This document shows positions 6,572-8,601 of a stretch of 8,601 nt of DNA, in pieces. The position numbers were made by a program, and so were the translations under genes. The first letter of the stretch is position 1. Each line of letters begins with the position of its first letter. The notes beneath the pieces are model-generated. The model did not search any database and was not told the DNA's origin. It was given only the letters and a program-made list of their open reading frames with translations. Source of the stretch: CBFIJI01 sp965662885 (GTDB lineage: Bacteria; Bacteroidota; Bacteroidia; Flavobacteriales; Flavobacteriaceae); NCBI GenBank assembly GCA_965662885.1, contig CBFIJI010000093.1, positions 1 to 8,601 on the forward strand. Reading direction: 5' to 3'.

Positions 6572-7741
6572 ATGGAAGCATATATTATAAAAGGATATCG
6601 TTCGGCCGTTGGAAAAGCCAAAAAAGGAGGGTTTAAAAACTTTCGTTCTGACGACTTAGCTGTAAGAATCATTGCACATTTGATGGAAAATGTTCCTCAA
6701 ATTGATCCAAAAATTGTAGATGATGTTATTGTTGGCTGTGCCAATCCAGAAGGAGAACAAGGACTTCAAATTGGTCGATTGATTGCTGCACGTGCTTTGG
6801 GTATTGAAGTTCCAGGGATCACCATCAACCGTTATTGTGCCTCTGGTTTGGAAGCAATTTCACAGGCTGTTGGAAAAATCAAAGCTGGATTTGGACATAT
6901 TTATATTGCCGGAGGAACTGAGAGTATGAGTATGATTCCGATGACAGGCTATAAATTGGCGCCGAGTTATCAAGCCAATATGGAAAACCTGAACTATCAT
7001 GTAAGTATGGGGGTAACTGCCGAGGCTGTTGCAGCAAAATATAAAATCTCAAGAGATGCTGCTGACCGTTTTGCTTTAGCCTCCCATGAAAAAGCTGCTG
7101 CTGCTATTGATGCTGGAAAATTTGACGATCAAATTGTTCCCATTACTGTAGAAGAGGTTTTTGTAGAAGAGGATCAAAAGAAGACGACAAGTCATACTGT
7201 GGCTAGAGATGAAGGTGTTCGTCGTACTACCTCAATTGAAGGCTTAACAAAACTTCGTCCTGCCTTTAAAAAGGGAGGAGTGGTTACTGCTGGTAATGCT
7301 TCTCAAACTTCCGATGGTGCTGCTTTTACTTTGGTGGTTAGTGAAGCAATGGTAAAGGAATTCAATCTGGAGCCTATCGCTCGAATGGCTGCTTGTGCTG
7401 TTGGGGGAGTAGATCCATTATATATGGGAATTGGCCCTTGTGTGGCTATTCCAAAGGCATTACAACAAGCAGGCTTAAAAATAGCTGATATTGAACAAAC
7501 CGAATTGAATGAAGCTTTTGCAACCCAAGCTTTAGCAGTCATCAAAGAGGTAGGAATCAACCCCGAGACAGTCAATCCAAATGGAGGGGCCATTGCTTTG
7601 GGACATCCTTTAGGCTGTACTGGTGCAAAATTGACCATTCAGTTATTAAATGAAATGAAACTTCGCAATCAACGATATGGAATGGTAACCGCTTGTGTCG
7701 GTGGAGGTCAAGGAATTGCAGGAATTTTTGAACGGCTATAG
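6572..7741 (+). CDS. fadA: Degradative thiolase (acetyl-CoA C-acyltransferase)
   Basis: Catalyses the last beta-oxidation step: CoA-dependent cleavage of 3-ketoacyl-CoA to acetyl-CoA and an acyl-CoA two carbons shorter. The 389-residue length is normal for the family. Catalytic residues are all present: nucleophile Cys89 in INRYCASG (85-92), the NEAF segment (313-316), His345 in GGAIALGHPLGCTG (338-351) and the proton-transfer Cys375 in ACVGGGQG (374-381). It begins 13 bp after the dehydrogenase/hydratase stop, with an A-rich spacer rather than a Shine-Dalgarno site, and ends on the base before the TetR start. Placement right behind a FadN-type enzyme favours the degradative 3-ketoacyl-CoA thiolase over a biosynthetic acetoacetyl-CoA thiolase, although sequence motifs alone do not separate these cleanly. 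Confidence 0.95.
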   Translation: MEAYIIKGYRSAVGKAKKGGFKNFRSDDLAVRIIAHLMENVPQIDPKIVDDVIVGCANPEGEQGLQIGRLIAARALGIEVPGITINRYCASGLEAISQAVGKIKAGFGHIYIAGGTESMSMIPMTGYKLAPSYQANMENLNYHVSMGVTAEAVAAKYKISRDAADRFALASHEKAAAAIDAGKFDDQIVPITVEEVFVEEDQKKTTSHTVARDEGVRRTTSIEGLTKLRPAFKKGGVVTAGNASQTSDGAAFTLVVSEAMVKEFNLEPIARMAACAVGGVDPLYMGIGPCVAIPKALQQAGLKIADIEQTELNEAFATQALAVIKEVGINPETVNPNGGAIALGHPLGCTGAKLTIQLLNEMKLRNQRYGMVTACVGGGQGIAGIFERL

Positions 7742-8356
7742 ATGATGAACACCTCAGTACCTGTGGCGTTTGGTAAGCGAGAGTCGCAAAAACAAAAAGT
7801 GCGACAGCGTTTATTGGATGAAGGCTTACGACTCTTTTCAAAGCAGGGACTGGAAAAAACAACTGTGGCAGACATTGTTGCTAGTTGTAAGATAGCGAGG
7901 GGTACTTTTTACAATTACTTTTCTGATGTTCATGCTCTTTTTGATGCCATCATTGACCAAATCAATGGGAATATTCAAGCAGTAATCGAAACCAATCGAA
8001 CTAAAGACATGTCTGTTTATGACTATCTTTATACGACCTTTAAAACCTATTTTGATTGTATTTCCACGCCAGAAATGATCCGTTTTCACGTCATTAATCA
8101 AGCACACATTCGCCAGAGTTCCTATCAAAGTGATACCATTAAAAATATTGTCTTAGGTTTGAATCGTGACCTTAAAGCTCGCCATCAATTACAAGATTTT
8201 AAAGAAAAATATGAGTTTTTGCTGTTGAGTTTTATGCTGGTCGGCGCTCCACCAGAATTGTTTTTAGCCACCCATACAACGGCAAATATTGATCTTAAAA
8301 GTGATCAACTAGCCGTTTTTTTAACAAAGGTTTTTCATAAAGTGTTGATGAAATAG
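7742..8356 (+). CDS. TetR/AcrR-family transcriptional regulator, probable acyl-CoA sensor
   Basis: A 204-residue one-component repressor. The TetR DNA-binding domain spans about residues 15-65, with the helix-turn-helix in TTVADIVASCKIARGTFYNYF (40-60). The C-terminal part (about 75-204) is helical and not conserved enough to name the ligand by eye. The ATG follows the thiolase TAG with no spacing; a second ATG is the next codon. This implies translation coupled to thiolase and co-transcription with the beta-oxidation genes, hence probable autoregulation. By context it resembles TetR-type FadR regulators that release DNA on binding long-chain acyl-CoA; that role is inference. A candidate target is the inverted repeat at 3990-4010. 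No clear terminator hairpin follows the stop. Confidence 0.9.
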   Translation: MMNTSVPVAFGKRESQKQKVRQRLLDEGLRLFSKQGLEKTTVADIVASCKIARGTFYNYFSDVHALFDAIIDQINGNIQAVIETNRTKDMSVYDYLYTTFKTYFDCISTPEMIRFHVINQAHIRQSSYQSDTIKNIVLGLNRDLKARHQLQDFKEKYEFLLLSFMLVGAPPELFLATHTTANIDLKSDQLAVFLTKVFHKVLMK

Positions 8357-8359
8357 CCT

Positions 8360-8367
8360 TATCTTCG
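8360..8367 (+). promoter_or_regulatory. Candidate -7 element for the downstream lipoprotein gene
   Basis: TATCTTCG differs from the Bacteroidota TAnnTTTG at one position. It lies just after the TetR stop and would give a leader of about 30 nt that includes the GGGAGA ribosome site. A TTG at 8345-8347 is too close to be a normal -33 box, so support is modest; read-through from the TetR gene is an alternative. Confidence 0.3.
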
Positions 8368-8394
8368 CCCAGAAATACGACTATATTTAATTTT

Positions 8395-8400
8395 GGGAGA
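8395..8400 (+). promoter_or_regulatory. Ribosome binding site of the terminal lipoprotein gene
   Basis: GGGAGA ends three bases before the ATG at 8404-8406. It is one of only two good purine-rich Shine-Dalgarno sites next to a start in this window and supports this short edge frame as a real gene. Confidence 0.5.
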
Positions 8401-8403
8401 AGT

Positions 8404-8601
8404 ATGAAAGTGCAAATCATTGTTGCTGTTTTTGCATTGTTTTTTTCGTGTGAAAAAACGATCATTGAAGAGGATATGTCTTTTGTGATTGAGGAATTGA
8501 TTGATGATGTTGCTTTGAGCCCTGGAGCAACGACTTCTTCTGCCACTTGTTTAGAATTGTTTACCGTTGGGGATACTTGTTATGAGCCTTATTTCACAGG
8601 T
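8404..8601 (+). CDS. Lipoprotein of unknown function, 3' end cut by window edge
   Basis: Sixty-six codons from the ATG to the window end with no stop. The N-terminus is a compact lipoprotein signal: MKV, a hydrophobic run, then LFFSC with the lipid-modified Cys at residue 16. The mature start is acidic (CEKTIIEED), then IEELIDD, which could favour outer-membrane or surface placement in Bacteroidota. Two further Cys residues (49 and 59, in TCLELF and DTCYEP) could form a disulfide. I do not recognise a family in the part visible. It starts 47 bp after the TetR stop, with its own ribosome site and a candidate promoter, so a link to fatty-acid metabolism is not implied. Confidence 0.68.
   Translation, partial: MKVQIIVAVFALFFSCEKTIIEEDMSFVIEELIDDVALSPGATTSSATCLELFTVGDTCYEPYFTG

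Noticed and set aside
7303..8128. Open frames antisense to the thiolase and TetR genes (7303-7638, 7572-7862, 7838-8128).
   Set aside because: They are opposite well-supported coding sequence and have no recognisable protein features or start signals.
8388..8395. TAATTTTG, a perfect match to TAnnTTTG, upstream of the terminal lipoprotein gene.
   Set aside because: It is only 8 bp from the ATG and overlaps the ribosome site, so it would give an almost leaderless mRNA; the element at 8360-8367 fits better.
8295..8546. Minus-strand open frame covering the TetR end and the start of the terminal lipoprotein gene.
   Set aside because: It crosses two plus-strand genes; the plus-strand lipoprotein has a lipobox and ribosome site, whereas this frame has neither.

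Overview
The window looks like chromosome of a marine-type Bacteroidota, probably a flavobacterium. This is inferred from AT-rich DNA, Bacteroidota-style -7 elements (TAnnTTTG), few Shine-Dalgarno sites, lipobox-bearing secreted proteins, and gene sets typical of that group. No ribosomal or other marker gene fixes the taxon. I see no mobile element, CRISPR array, tRNA or rRNA.

Left half, minus strand (1-3521, read right to left): a small fructan/sucrose utilisation operon. It encodes a sugar-porter MFS transporter (TTG start), then after 13 bp a GH32 beta-fructosidase lipoprotein, then with an ATGA overlap a PfkB-family fructokinase cut by the left edge. Together these would release fructose from levan, inulin or sucrose outside the cytoplasm, import it and phosphorylate it. 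A 143-bp leader in front of the transporter holds several symmetrical motifs that may be operators.

Centre (3665-4158): a stand-alone SCP2 (sterol carrier protein 2) domain protein on the minus strand, divergent from the fatty-acid operon. The 197-bp gap between them holds an inverted repeat (TGACA-CGA-TGTCA) flanked almost symmetrically by a candidate -7 element facing each way.

Right half, plus strand (4159-8356): a compact beta-oxidation operon. It encodes a FadN-type 3-hydroxyacyl-CoA dehydrogenase/enoyl-CoA hydratase fusion (GTG start), a degradative thiolase 13 bp later, and a TetR-family regulator starting on the base after the thiolase stop. No acyl-CoA dehydrogenase gene lies in the window. 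The simplest model, which is inference, is that the TetR protein senses acyl-CoA and controls its own operon and the SCP2 gene through the shared inverted repeat.

Right edge (8357-8601): a short gap with a candidate promoter and a good ribosome binding site, then the start of a lipoprotein gene of unknown function cut by the window end.

The most interesting signal is the grouping of SCP2 with hydratase/dehydrogenase and thiolase under an apparently shared control site. It parallels the eukaryotic peroxisomal fusions of SCP2 to the same enzyme classes.
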